Below are positions 11,085 to 21,500 of a DNA stretch of 39,304 bases, piece by piece. Below the pieces are notes generated by a model. It was not told where the DNA came from. It worked only from the letters and a program-made list of their open reading frames with translations, and did not search any database. Within the stretch, counting starts at the first letter, position 1. The number at the start of each line of letters is the position of its first letter. Source of the DNA: Chara braunii (lineage: Eukaryota; Streptophyta; Charophyceae; Charales; Characeae); assembly GCA_003427395.1 (NCBI GenBank), contig BFEA01000083.1, positions 604,580-643,883 of the forward strand, given 5' to 3'. The translations under genes and the position numbers were made by a program.

Positions 11085-12219
11085 TTAGTCCTTCCATGCC
11101 ATCCCGTTCAATTCCTCAATCTGGTACGCTCCATAATCTCTGCAACGGATAATCCTGTAGGGCCCGAGCCATCTCTTGTCGAGCTTTCGAGACCACTGCA
11201 TTTCTAACGAGGCGTCATATAGCAGCATAATATCTCCAACCTTCAATGGCTCCCTTCGAACGTGCACCAATCGGTCCCACCTGAACTTATCTTTGGTGCG
11301 ACCATCTGCTGATCTATTAACCGCATGCCTGATTCTTTCTTCCGTAGCTTCGATTTGGCGCGCTCTTAAATCAAGCAGGTCTTCGAACGACAAAGTAGTT
11401 TCGAGGTCCTGTCGTCTCCAAGTCTTTAGGAAGCTTTCAATTGGAAATGTCGCGTGCCTCCCATACCACAGTGTTGCTGGTATATATCCTGTGGTTCATT
11501 TAGCAATGACATTCTCCACAAAGAAAGTTGCCCTCAAATATTTAGGCCATTGATTGGGTCTTCCGCATGTCCACTTCGCAAGGAGGTTCGTAAGTGTACT
11601 ATGTCCTCTTTCGACTGGCGCATTCGCTTGGGGATGTGCTGCAGTCGTATATTTCGCAGTTACCCCATATTCGTCTAGGAGCATCTTCACTTCTTTACAG
11701 GTAAACTTTGACCCCCTGTCCATTACAAATTCCACCACAAACGGGTATCGGAGGTAATACTCTTCGATGCATCGGGCCAACGTCTCACCAGTCTTAGAGC
11801 ATATGGCCTTGCCATCCACAAAGCTCGTGAGGTTGCCCCGTGCATCGAAGATATAGTTGTCCTCCTACCCCCAGCGGCATCATGAACAGATCTAGATGAA
11901 ACGCATCCCCAACCTCTCGTACGTATCTTGGATGAAGTGGTTATTTGTACCTGACAGATGATCTTTCCTGACATTGTACACAAGATTCGCAGTACATGCG
12001 AATCATTTCTCCCATTCTTTCCCAGAAATAAAGTCCATATATTTTCCCAAAGGTGGCATTTTTACTCCTGTGGTCGCCTGCTGTCGAGCGCATCGGTCCC
12101 GCACCGCGCAAGGCGGGGCCCTTTCGACCACGTAACGCAGGAGTTGAGTCTACCTCGTCATGAATACGCTGGAGCTTCCATAAGCCGCTCCGGTCGAGTG
12201 CGTCAGACATACCTCTCAC
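11085..12219 (-). pseudogene. int: Integrase of element F
   Basis: Starts in the zinc-binding region (KNATFGKIYGLYFWERMG ... CESCVQCQ), followed by a frame disturbance between about 11930 and 11820. The catalytic core then shows VMDRGSKFT and APVERGHSTL, with exactly 35 residues between Asp and Glu; the first Asp lies in the disturbed stretch. A TGA interrupts the frame near 11497. The C-terminus has LDKRWLGPYRIIRC, the GPY module, and ends at TAA 11087-11085. The integrase is of the Ty3/gypsy type but clearly different from those of A, B and D. Confidence 0.82.
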
Positions 12220-12288
12220 GAGCCCCTACGAAAGGATAGGGCCTACGCGAGGCACGACTTACTTCCACCTTACGTGAGGTGGACCAGT

Positions 12289-12378
12289 CGAGCTACCAGT
12301 CCACAATACGAAAGCTAATCACATCCCTTCGGTGGGCGTATCCCCGCCGAGCTACCAGTCCACAGTACGAAAGCTAAT
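12289..12378. repeat. 31-bp direct repeats, 59-bp period
   Basis: Copies at 12289-12319 and 12348-12378 begin CGAGCTACCAGTCCACA and end TACGAAAGCTAAT, with one mismatch. The flanking GAGGTGGACCAG.CGAG also recurs near 12276 and 12391, suggesting an older tandem unit. Confidence 0.85.
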
Positions 12379-12804
12379 TAGTTGCAATCGCAGAGGTGGA
12401 CCAGCCGAGGGCGTTTCTCGTTCGTTGTAGCATAGGGGGTACGCGTGGTCCCACACCTCTATCGAACCCGCACGCAAACCGACGCACTGGGGGGCTGAAG
12501 TCCCAAGCGCGACTCGTTGTCGGTCGGCTAGGACGCATCCCACTTACCACATGTTACACCACAACCCTCACACATACAAAATGACACAAAACAAACAACA
12601 CTCCTAGTCCCTTTTGTATCCATCCCATAACCTTCCGACGCGGAAAATCGGATAGGCGACGCGCTGGAGACTCAATATAAAACCGCGCAGACGCGGGGCC
12701 TTCTCACATCGACTAACAATGCATGCGTACACAAGCGATCGCAATGATGGCGTACTATGTAGTGCCCATCGCCACTCGGTCCTCGTAATCTCGAGGGTCG
12801 CGTT

Positions 12805-12954
12805 CGACACTCAAGTGTCGGCTGACACGCGGGGTTAATCTCTCGACGCTAGACAACCGCCAAGTGCGGTTGAGAACCACACCCTCTTTTGCACCCTGCG
12901 GAGAGTGGGTGGTACACAGGTTCATACCTGTGGTGGCAATCGTCTCTTATTGCC
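12805..12954. other. Cluster of four short hairpins
   Basis: Perfect inverted repeats: CGACAC/GTGTCG (12805-12820, loop TCAA), CAACCGC/GCGGTTG (12854-12872), CACAGGT/ACCTGTG (12915-12932, loop TCAT) and GGCAAT/ATTGCC (12935-12954). Four within 150 bases is more than expected from the surrounding DNA, so a folded RNA or a structured repeat is possible. No known RNA class recognised. Confidence 0.4.
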
Positions 12955-13934
12955 TTGGGGACCAGCTCCATCATCCAGGGTCTTGAGAGAACTCAAGGGG
13001 TTTGACTTTGACGGCTGCTACGGATGACAACGTCCAACTATTTAAAAACTCTAAAAAGCAAAGGATAATAGGGAATCTCCCTCTTCTCTCAAATGCATAC
13101 TTTTACTCCTTTGCGCACAGTCGCAGCAGGCTACGCGAACATCCAACGCATATGTATGTACATATATATAAAGGGTTATAAATATGTGACGATCACTTCT
13201 CACAATCACAGTGGGACTCCTCAGTCATATATATGTATGTGATCGCAGACAGTCAAATCGAAGTCCGAACCACCAAACATACCTGCAATCACATCAAAGA
13301 TTCAACCAAAAGTCCATGCACTATGCAAGGTTAACTTCAACCATTCTCTGCGCTCACACCCCTCGCTTCAGCCTTACAAACCTCAACCTTAGCTCACCCT
13401 TCCAACAATAAAATAGTACCTTTGTTAAATAACCATTCAATAAAGTCTGGGCAAAAACACAATGAAACAATTCAAACCACAGGGCTAAAGCCTTCAGGTT
13501 GAGTGGCAAAAGTGGATTGGAGTTGAATCGTAAACCGACGAATCAGCAACCGACCTGTTACCAGTGATAACAGATTGTGGGATCAAGATGAAACTAGTCC
13601 AAATCTTGAATCGAAACGATCAAAAGGACCTGTACCATTAGACAAGTAAATGCCCAAGCTAAATCATCAGTGTATGGGGAATACATCTCCATAGCACATT
13701 CTTTCTCAAAACTATTTGCCAACTAAGATAAGCCTACCCCTAAGCCAGTGTCCAAAGAAAAGGTAGACCTTTGGCCGAGTCTCCCTTATTCAGGGTGGAT
13801 TGCCCGAATCGCCACCTGGCAAAATATACTTTAATTCCTTTAAACCATCGGTCCCCCTGACGTCAGAAACCTCCGGGGTACCGGTAGCGCCGTTTCACAA
13901 CGGGTGCCGGTAGTACAGCGTAGAAAACCGGGCG

Positions 13935-16187
13935 GGCCCGTCCACCATCACAAACTCATCTTCTATGGCTTTGTCTTTTGCCTGAAGTTTGCGTATGATG
14001 TCCATCGTGACAGGGTCTTCCTGGTAGGCTCCCACCAGCGATTGAGTTAGTTCTTCAGATACACCAAACTTAGAAGCTAGCGCCCCTAGGTAGTCTGCCC
14101 TACGTGATAGCGCATCTGCAACCTTGTTGCACTCTCCCTTCAGATACTCGAGCTTGAAGTCATACTGATCTATGACCTCAATCCAGCGCTTGAGTGCATC
14201 AGAAAGAGCCGGTTGAGTCTTGATCCATTCAAGGGTTTGATGGTCAGTTGTCAAATAGAAAAACCGTCCCAACAGAAAGTGCATCCAATGGACAAGTGCC
14301 TTGTAGAGAGCATAGAGTTCCCTTTCGTAGGTGGACTTTGCCAATTTCTTTGATGGCATCTTTTTGCTCATATACTCGATCGGTCTCAACTTTTTCCCAT
14401 CCTGCTGAGCCAGCACTGCGCCAATGCCTTATTGGCTTGCGTCAGTGGTTAGAATGAAAGGCTTCTGAGGATCGGGCACCATGAGAACCTCATGATTCAT
14501 GAGTGCATGCTTCAATCATTTGAAAGTAGCCTCGCACTCATCACTCCAGTCCCACGGCGTGTCAAGTCGAGTTAGATGGTTCAAAGGAGAGGCGACTGTG
14601 GAATAGTTCTTCACGAAGTTCCTATAGTAGCCGCACATTCCTAAGAAAGATATGACCTCAGTAACAGTCTGAGGTCGTGGCCAGTCCCTGATACTAGCTA
14701 CCTTCGCATCTTCCGGCCTAATCCTTTCCGCGGATACTTCATGACCCAAGTACAAGATCCTAGTGTGTCCAAACTCACATTTCTCTAGGTTGACCTTATA
14801 CTTGTGCTGTCGCAGGAGTGAAAGTACAGTCTCAACGTGTTGTGCATGCTCCTCGACAGACTTACTAAAGATAAGAATGTCGTCAAGGTACACGACGACA
14901 AACTTATCTAAGTAGTCATGGAAGATCCTATTCATGGCATGTTGGAATGCACCCGGCGCATTGCAAAGGCCAAAGGGCATCACTACAAACTCATACAGAC
15001 CGTATCGGGTCTGAAACGCAGTCTTGTGATGATCCTCAGGTCTTATTGCAATTTGATGGTAGCCGGACTTTAAGGCTATCTTGCTATAGTACTTACATCC
15101 CTGCACCCTATCCAATAGGTCGTCTATGCGAGGTAGAGGCTCTGCGTTCTTCACTGTGATGGCATTGAGGCCTCTGTAATCAATGCACATCCTCAATGTA
15201 CCTCCCTTCTTTGGTACAAATAGCACTGGAGATCCGAAGGGGGAAGTACTTGGTCGTATCCAACCCTTCTGTGTAAGCTCTTTCAGTTGTCGCCGAAGTT
15301 CGTCCAACTCGGTCGGAGCCATCCTATAGATCCTTCTCGTTGGGGTTTTACTCCCTGGAATGATTTCTATGGCATTCCCGTGGGCTCTATGAACAGATCA
15401 GGGAACTTAGCAACGACGTGTTCTATCTCTAGGGGTGTTTTAAGGGCCTCCCCTTTCTCAGAGACATACACTAGGTACATACCCTCCTCTTGGTTCTGTT
15501 TATAATAATTCTAGAACGCTGATGCGCACAAGCAGCCATAGGATTCTATTAAGCTACTAGCCTTATACTTGGCCAGTCTCACGGTCCTTCCATCCTGCAA
15601 CTTATGCTTTAGCACCTTCTTGTCCCTGTCAAACTAGGGCTTGGCACCTCAAGGTAGTACATTCCTAACAACATATCGAATGGTAAGTCGTCGCTAACTA
15701 GGAACGAAATCTTGTGATTAAGTTCCCCTCCTCCATAGGAGAAGGTACAGACTTCATCCTTGATATAGTCTGTGACAACCATGCGCTCCTTATTGGCCAA
15801 AGTAGATGCTACTGGTCTACTAAGGTGTTGTACCCGGTCCTTTAGGTGCAGCCTTTCCAAGCAGTCGCGGCTTATGTAATTCCGCGTGGAGCCGATGTCT
15901 ACGAAGGCACCACATTTGCGGCCCCCTACAGCAACTTCCACGACGAAATGTTCCCCTCTAAGACCTCTACTTGGTGCCACCCAAGATTCACAAGGATCCT
16001 TGCTTGACCACTCGCTTTCCAACTCTTCTAAGGCTTCAGACACATCCAACGTACAGAGCATAGTTTGGTCTGGATGAGTTTGCAGGGTGACTAAAGAGTC
16101 ATTAGCTATGGCCTGCTCATGAAGTGGGGAGGGTATTTGGCCCACTTCACCATGAGTAGAAGCAGCTAAGACTTCCACCGGCCTCAC
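13935..16187 (-). pseudogene. pol: Pol of element E: protease, RT, RNase H
   Basis: The pol frame is -1 to gag, as expected if entered by frameshifting at 16196-16190. Protease: FVDIGSTRNYIS and FDMLLGMYYL. RT: MCIDYRGLN, MPFGLCNAPGAFQ and YLDDILIFS are present. The first catalytic Asp is replaced: SKIALKSGYHQI has Ala (codon 15076-15074) where the family has Asp. A deletion near 15382 and frame changes near 15640 and 15330 break the ORF; TGA at 14518-14516 and a stop near 14430 follow. RNase H retains TTDASQ, ERELYALYKAL, TTDHQTLEW and VADALSRR. The homology stops at DGPARF near 13935, before integrase. Confidence 0.87.
16117..16156 (-). other. Hairpin 33 nt after the slippery site, element E
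   Basis: On the minus strand TGAAGTGGG pairs with CCCACTTCA across a 12-base loop, with four more pairs below a small bulge. The same hairpin is conserved in D (about 37170-37206). It could aid frameshifting, but the spacer is longer than the usual 5-9 nt. Confidence 0.35.
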
Positions 16188-16394
16188 ATGTTTCCCGAGC
16201 TAGAAGCCTGGTAAGAAGGTACCCCTCCCTTAGGGGGTATCTTCTGCGTGACCTTTGCGTTCTTGCATTTGTACTGGGTGTGTCCGTATTCACCACAGTT
16301 AATGCAAGCACCTCACACTCGGCGGTCCCGCCACACTTCCTGGTCAAGACCTACCTTGACCCAATCAGCAACTTTGGCTTGATTGGAGGTGGTA
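16184..16394 (-). pseudogene. gag: Gag C-terminus of element E
   Basis: Only the tail of Gag remains. It carries a canonical zinc knuckle, CINCGEYGHTQYKC (C-X2-C-X4-H-X4-C), which would bind element RNA. An in-frame TGA lies just upstream (position of an Arg codon in D). The frame ends SSSGNM followed by TGA at 16186-16184. The heptamer GGGAAAC precedes the stop. The rest of Gag is cut off at the junction with element B. Confidence 0.8.
16190..16196 (-). promoter_or_regulatory. Probable -1 frameshift heptamer, element E
   Basis: GGGAAAC lies in the gag frame as G-GGA-AAC, fitting the X-XXY-YYZ rule, and is followed by ATG TGA. A one-base backward slip would continue into exactly the pol frame (CAT GTG AGG). 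Element D has AGGAAAC at the matching site (37247-37241), which breaks the rule. Confidence 0.6.
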
Positions 16395-17936
16395 GCTACC
16401 GCCAAGGCTCAGCAGGAGGCAGCAGAGGCAGAACATCAGCGGCTGGCCAATGAGGCAGCAGCCCAAGCTCAGCAGACTGCTGAGGCTGACGCAGCGGCAC
16501 AAGACCGACGGAATGCCGCCAGCACGGAGTCCCTTATTCAAAGTGAGAATCAGTGGACAACACTACTCCAAGGCATGATCGTTGTGCCTACGGACGCACA
16601 GGCGGATCAGACACTGGCGGAGGCAGAGAGAAGTAACCGGGCTAACTTGCTTCTGGGCATGATGAGGGGAATCATGTGGAATAACACACTGCTACAAGCA
16701 CACCTGCGCACAGAACGACAACAAAGATTAAAGCACCAGCAGGACGTGGTCGCTTTAACAGCTGCCATCCGCGCCGCAGCAACACAGCAGTAGCAACAGC
16801 AAAAGTTGTTGAACTCCACTCTCGCACGCATCAACAGCATTGGGGCTACGGCCTCAGCAGCGCCTGGCTGCACGACAGACGCGACGAAGCAGCTCAACGA
16901 GCGCATCGATCACGTCGTCACTATCATTGGCGAACTAGGTGATTTCACTAGTCCGGCAACCATCGGCAGCACGGTGTCCGCCATCAAGACGAGCATCACC
17001 AAACTGCAGACAAGACCGGACGCCGCTACAAAGAATTACAAGATGCCGCACTTCGACATCAGGAAGTTCGATGACTACAACAAGACGGACGCCTTGACAT
17101 GGTGGCAACGTTTCGTCACGGAAGCATCATGCCGCACTGTCCCGGCTGACGACATGATGAAGGCGCTCTACTTACAACTGATTGGAGGAGCGCAGGCATG
17201 GATGAACCATTTGGCGGCTACCAAGAAATGCACCATCGTCGAACTCCACACGCACATCACGTGGAAGGAGTTCGAGCAACTGTGGTTCACTCGCTTCATG
17301 GTCCGCAACGTCGTGAAGGCGGCCATGAACGANGTNTACACCTGCTCNCAAGGGAGTATGCCAACTCGAGACTGGACAACCAAGTGGCAAAAGATAGTGA
17401 CCACGCCAGGCTTCGATTTGAGTTTTCCTAACCAACGATCCGAGTTCTTCTCGCGATCGTGCGCAGGACTGCGAACCGCACTCGGCAACGAGTACGATTA
17501 CGCCTCATTCTAGGCCATCCTGGATCGTGCGAACTTGGTCATCCAAACGGATGACAAGGCCGCAAACGAACGGCAGTCCCAGCCGCATTATGTGGTTAAG
17601 CAGGGCTATCAATTACCGACACATAACAATGTTGTGATTTATGAAGAAACAGTCGATCTCCACGCTGCAGCAGCATCCTCGAGTGATGGAGGAATTGTAG
17701 CAGCGCTCCCGCCGAAGCGTCCCAAGAGAGTTCGAAAGAACAAGGCGACACAAGAGACAACATCGATGGGAACTGGGCAGCAGCCATGGACGGCATACAA
17801 GATAACCAAGGAAATCAATGACCTTCGTCAACGGTACGGATATTGACTCTGGTGCAATGGAGTCACTCACTTGACCGCGCAATGCCTCGAAAAGGGCAAG
17901 GCACGTGTACCCCGTCCAGCGAACTCGGGAAACTGA
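16394..17936 (+). pseudogene. gag: Gag of element B
   Basis: One frame can be followed from the junction to TGA 17934-17936 across three stops: TAG 16791-16793, TAG 17511-17513 and TGA 17844-17846. The first part is Ala/Gln/Glu-rich and helical (AKAQQEAAEAEHQRLANEAA), a likely coiled coil. The capsid-like block follows (FDIRKFDDYNKTDALTWWQR, then LYLQLIGGAQAWMNHL). The zinc knuckle at 17844-17885 is .LWCNGVTHLTAQC, where the first Cys codon is now the TGA. Bases 17333, 17336 and 17348 are N. The heptamer GGGAAAC immediately precedes the final stop. The true start is lost. Confidence 0.82.
17927..17933 (+). promoter_or_regulatory. Probable -1 frameshift heptamer, element B
   Basis: TC[G GGA AAC] TGA in the gag frame. 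Slipping back one base gives AAA CTG AAT TGC, which is exactly the open pol frame. An 8-bp hairpin (AGGAGAGA/TCTCTCCT, 17945-17967, 7-base loop) starts 11 bases downstream, close to the spacing of known stimulators. Confidence 0.65.
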
Positions 17937-19666
17937 ATTGCGCAAGGAGAGAGGCGACATCTCTCCTCACTCCGCCGGAACCGGTTGCCTTGCTAGCAAT
18001 CGATGTCACTACCGGGGAGCATGCGTTAGTCGCTGATTCTCGTGCTNCGTACGAGGATTATGCCGCCCAGCTGGTACCACCACTAGACCAGCCGAGCCAC
18101 GTGCACTTAGATTGCGTATGCGCAGCCTGTACACCGTCGGCAAGTGATCCGGTCAGTTCACCACTGATTTTCGAGGACTCGATGGCGTGGTCAAGACTTG
18201 AGGAGCTTGACCCGCTCATGAGAGAGGACTTCGCTTGGATGCCTCTACCCTCGACCAGAACCTTGCCAAGGATGCATTCCAACGCCTTGATGGCAAATCT
18301 ACGCTCCTATTTGCACACTACAGTACCAGCTCCGTTGACGGACGACGGGGCCGCAGTTGTCGATCTCCGCTCCCATCTTGTGAAGATTGACCGCGAGTAC
18401 GCCACCCAAAGGTATGCCGAAACCGACGCTCCTTTGCTCTATATCCGCATTCAAATCGGAAAGGCAACCTGTAGTGCCTTGATTGATTGCGGAGCGTCTC
18501 GCAACTTTATTAGCCAAGCCTTTATGGCCTGCGCCGGCCTTGGCCTGCGCGTTCGAAGGAAGACGCAACCCACGCAAGTTACACTCGTGGACGACCGCAC
18601 ACAAAAGTCAATTGACCGATGCGTCGACGGCGTTCCGGTATACTTTGCGCCACTTGCGTGCGAGCCGGTGTCTTTGGACATCCTCGACACCAAGTTCGAC
18701 ATGATTCTAGGCATGTCTTGGTTGTGTAGCGCCGATCATCCGGTGAACTTCCACGACCGGACCGTTCACATCCGTGATCGGAGCGGAGTGTTAGTCCCAT
18801 GTACGGTCGGGACCCCTCACACTTCGATTGCTTGTCGCGTGGTTTCCGTTGCGAGAATTTGCGACGCCATAGCTCGGAATGATGTCGAGGAGATGGGCCT
18901 TGTATTCTTGCATGCTCTCCCCTCGCCGGACGGACCAGCCGCGTCACCGTCGGGCCCACGCATTGCTCACCTCTTGGATGAGTATAGAGACGTCTTCAAG
19001 GCTCCCACCGAAACAGTTCCGGATCGGCCCATACGTCACGCGATCACTCTCGAGGCTGGCGCCGTCCCTCCGCGTGGATGTATATACCGCATGAGCGAAG
19101 AGGAACTCGAGGTGCTTCGCGTACAACTCGATGACCTTCTCGACAAGGGCTGGATTCGCCCTAGTTGTTCACCCTACGGTGCCCCTGTTCTCTTCGTCTG
19201 GAAGAAGAACAAAGATCTACGGTTATGCATCGATTATCGCAAACTTAACGCAAAAACCGTAAAGAACGCCGGCCCTCTCCCTCGGATTGATGATCTCCTT
19301 GAGCGGTTAGGCAGCGCCACGTACTTCTCGAAGTTGGACTTGAAGTCGGGTTATCACCAGATCGAAATCCAGCCTCAAGATCGGTACAAAACCGTGTTCA
19401 AGATGCGATACGGGCATTTCGAGTGGGTTGTCATGCCATTTGGCCTCACCAATGCCCCCGCGACTTTCCAAGCAGCTATGACAACTGAGTTTCGCGACTT
19501 GCTCGATCGCAGCGTCCTCATCTGCCTCTACGGCATCTTGGTTTATAGTAGGACGTTGGACGAGCACATCGTACACCTTCACGATGTTTTGGAACGTTTG
19601 CGACTGGCCAAGTACAAAGCGAACCTCGACAAGTGCGAGTTCGCCAGCAGGAGCTTGAGTACTTGA
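17934..19666 (+). pseudogene. pol: Pol of element B: protease and RT
   Basis: Long open frame (open from 17843, in use from the frameshift site). Protease: LIDCGASRNFIS and FDMILGMSWL. RT: KGWIRPSCSPYGAPVLFV, LCIDYRKLN, the first Asp in FSKLDLKSGYHQI and MPFGLTNAPATFQ are normal. The YLDD box is destroyed: CLYGILVYS stands where C/YLDDILVYS is expected, both Asp codons being changed (19529-19534 reads TAC GGC). RT would be inactive. The frame ends at TGA 19664-19666 because of a shift near 19645, after which the sequence goes on in another frame. One N at 18047. Confidence 0.88.
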
Positions 19667-20700
19667 GCCACTATGTTACGCCGAAAGGCATTCGTCCCTT
19701 AGCGGACAAGATCCAAGCCATCGTGGAGTGGCCAGAACCCCGTTGTACGACGGATGTACGCTCTTTCATGGGTTTGGCTGGATATTATTAGCGATTCGTC
19801 AAGTCATACTCGAAAGTAGCCGCTCCTTTGTCGAGACTTCAGTCCCCGAAGGTGCCCTTCAAGTTCGACGACGCAGCCCGTGGCGCGTTCACTACGTTGA
19901 AGGCAGCGATGCAAGCCACACCTGCCCTCCGTATATATGACCCCACCCTTGTGTTGGAACAGTGTCACGAGGACGGTTGGCATCCGGTCGAGTATTTCTC
20001 CCAAAAGGTGTCTCTCGTCAACACTCTCGACGACGCTAGGAAGAAAGAGCTACTCGCGTTCGTCACCGTTCTCAAACGGTGGCGCCACTTTCTTCTCGGC
20101 CGTCGGCGTTTTAAATGGAATACGGACAACAATCCGTTGACCTTTTACAAAACGCAGGATACAATCACTAGCACGATCGGTCGATGGATGCATTACATTG
20201 ACCAGTTCGACTTTGACCCGTGCCACATTCCCAGTCCTGCCAATCGAGCTGCGGACGCCCTCTCACGACGGCCCGATTTTTGTGCCATTGTGACCACGGC
20301 ATTCGACCTCGATGACGATCTGCAGCCGCATTTCGTCAAAGGCTACAAGTCCGATCCGACTTACTCTACGCTTTACGCGGAGCTTTCATCGGATCACCCG
20401 CCGGCTAGCCACTATCGGATTTCCGACGGGTTCCTTCTCCTTGACACGAGAGGAAAGGACTTGTTAGTTGTGCCCCAAGATCGCATCTTACGGACTCGTC
20501 TTCTTGGCGAATTCCACGACTCACGACTTTCGGCACACCTTGGTGTGAACCGCACATTAGCACGCCTCCCCGCCAACGTTTTCACTGGCCCAACGTCCTT
20601 CATGACGTCACGAGGTACATTGAGTCATGTGCAGTTTGCCACCGTAACAAGGGTCGATCTCGAGTCCCCTTCGGCGAACTGAAACCGTTGCCGATTCCTC
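19648..20700 (+). pseudogene. Pol of element B: RT thumb, RNase H, integrase zinc domain
   Basis: Continues pol after the shift: LSHYVTPKGIRP, then DVRSFMGLAGYY, a TAG at 19789-19791 and RFVKSYSKVAAPL. RNase H lacks its first motif: IYDPTLVLEQCHEDGWHPVE joins directly, so the TTDAS.YGIGAV segment with the first catalytic Asp is gone (roughly 16-18 residues). KKELLAFVTVLKRWRHFLLG, WNTDNNPL and AADALSRRPD remain. The integrase zinc domain begins (GEFHDSRLSAHLGVNRTLARL), but a shift near 20570 moves its second half (ESCAVCHRNK) to another frame. Confidence 0.85.
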
Positions 20701-20718
20701 GGGCACCTCTCCATTGCT

Positions 20719-21500
20719 ATGGAAATGACAGGCCCGTTCCCCCGCGATCGCCACGGCCATGACGGTATTCTCACGGTCGTTGACCGTTTGAGCAAGTATG
20801 CTCGCTTCCTTCCTTGCAAGTATCATGCTGTAGCACCCGAGCTCGCACGACTCTTGCACACCGGTTGGATTACCAACCAGGGTGTTCCGGAAGACATAGT
20901 GAGCGACCGAGATACTCGCTTCATGTCGGCCTTTTGGACTTCCCTCATGGCTGAGTCCGGTACGACAATGAAGCCGAGCTCGGCTCGGCACCCGCAGACG
21001 GATGGTCAGACGGAGCGAGCACACCAGACCGCTCAGACGATGTTGCGTACGCTCATCCGTCCCGACCAGAAAGATTGGGTTGACCGGCTTCCCGACATCG
21101 AGTTCGCCTATAACACTTCGGTGCACCCGGCGATCTGCTATAACACTTCGGTGCACCCGGCGATCTGCGTCACACCATTCGAGTTACATCATGGTGGAGA
21201 GAAAGCACGGATCTTCGCTGATCTCCTTTTGCCATAGGCCGCCGACATAGACGTCCCTTGCTCTCCCGCTTCCGTTCGGAAGTACTGGGACTTGCTGATC
21301 AAAGCCCGCGCGAACATGCAAAAGGCTCAAATCCGCATGCAGCAGCAAGCGAACCGACGTCGACTTCCATGTCCTTTCCGCGAGGGAGACCTTGTTTGGG
21401 TCCTCTCCGAGGAATTTGTGCTCAAGCAGGACGTTTCGCGCAAACTCCTTTCGAAATGGTTCGGACCATGGGAAGTCACTTATGTCGTTGGAGACGAGGT
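20719..21500 (+). pseudogene. int: Integrase core of element B
   Basis: The core shows MEMTGPFPRDRHGHDG, where the family has Asp at the second residue, so the first catalytic Asp is Glu (codon 20722-20724). IVSDRDTRF and DGQTERAHQT follow with the normal 35-residue spacing. YNTSVHPAIC is present twice in a row (30-bp duplication, 21109-21168). A TAG at 21235-21237 interrupts the frame, which continues through FREGDLVWVLSEEF and KLLSKWFGPWEV (GPY module) to a shift near 21500. Confidence 0.85.
21109..21168 (+). repeat. 30-bp tandem duplication in integrase B
   Basis: Two identical adjacent 30-base copies encode YNTSVHPAIC twice. It keeps the frame but lengthens the segment after the catalytic Glu. 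Confidence 0.93.

Larger units (their letters stand above)
10414..12219 (-). mobile_element. Element F: fragment of a distinct Ty3/gypsy family
   Basis: Integrase of a type not seen in the other elements, followed on the same strand by a capsid-like ORF. Protease, RT and RNase H are absent; the DNA upstream (higher coordinates, 12240-13930) is not recognisable as pol. It is a 5'-truncated remnant. Confidence 0.65.
12240..13934. other. Noncoding hairpin- and repeat-rich interval
   Basis: About 1.7 kb with no supported protein. It contains direct repeats at 12289-12378, several short perfect hairpins (notably 12805-12954) and an AT run with TATATATAAAGG near 13165. I could not fit tRNA, 5S or other RNA models by eye. 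It may be leader or LTR DNA of E or F, or an unrelated repeat. The open frame at 12352-12543 (minus) has no recognisable domain. Confidence 0.4.
13935..16394 (-). mobile_element. Element E: truncated relative of element D
   Basis: Collinear with 35040-37440 (element D) and very similar base by base, on the same strand. The 5' side stops in gag at about 16394 and the 3' side stops just after RNase H near 13935, so leader, most of gag, integrase and LTRs are missing. Compared with D it keeps a stretch of about 54 bases (the ADALSRR block) and lacks about 28 bases near 15382. Confidence 0.88.

Noticed and set aside
12430-12545. tRNA-like box B (GGTTCGATAG on minus strand)
   Set aside because: No matching A box, acceptor stem or cloverleaf at the right distance.
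11085-16187. E and F as one minus-strand element (RT from E, integrase from F)
   Set aside because: The integrase that belongs to the E family is seen in D and differs from F; 1.7 kb of noncoding DNA lies between.
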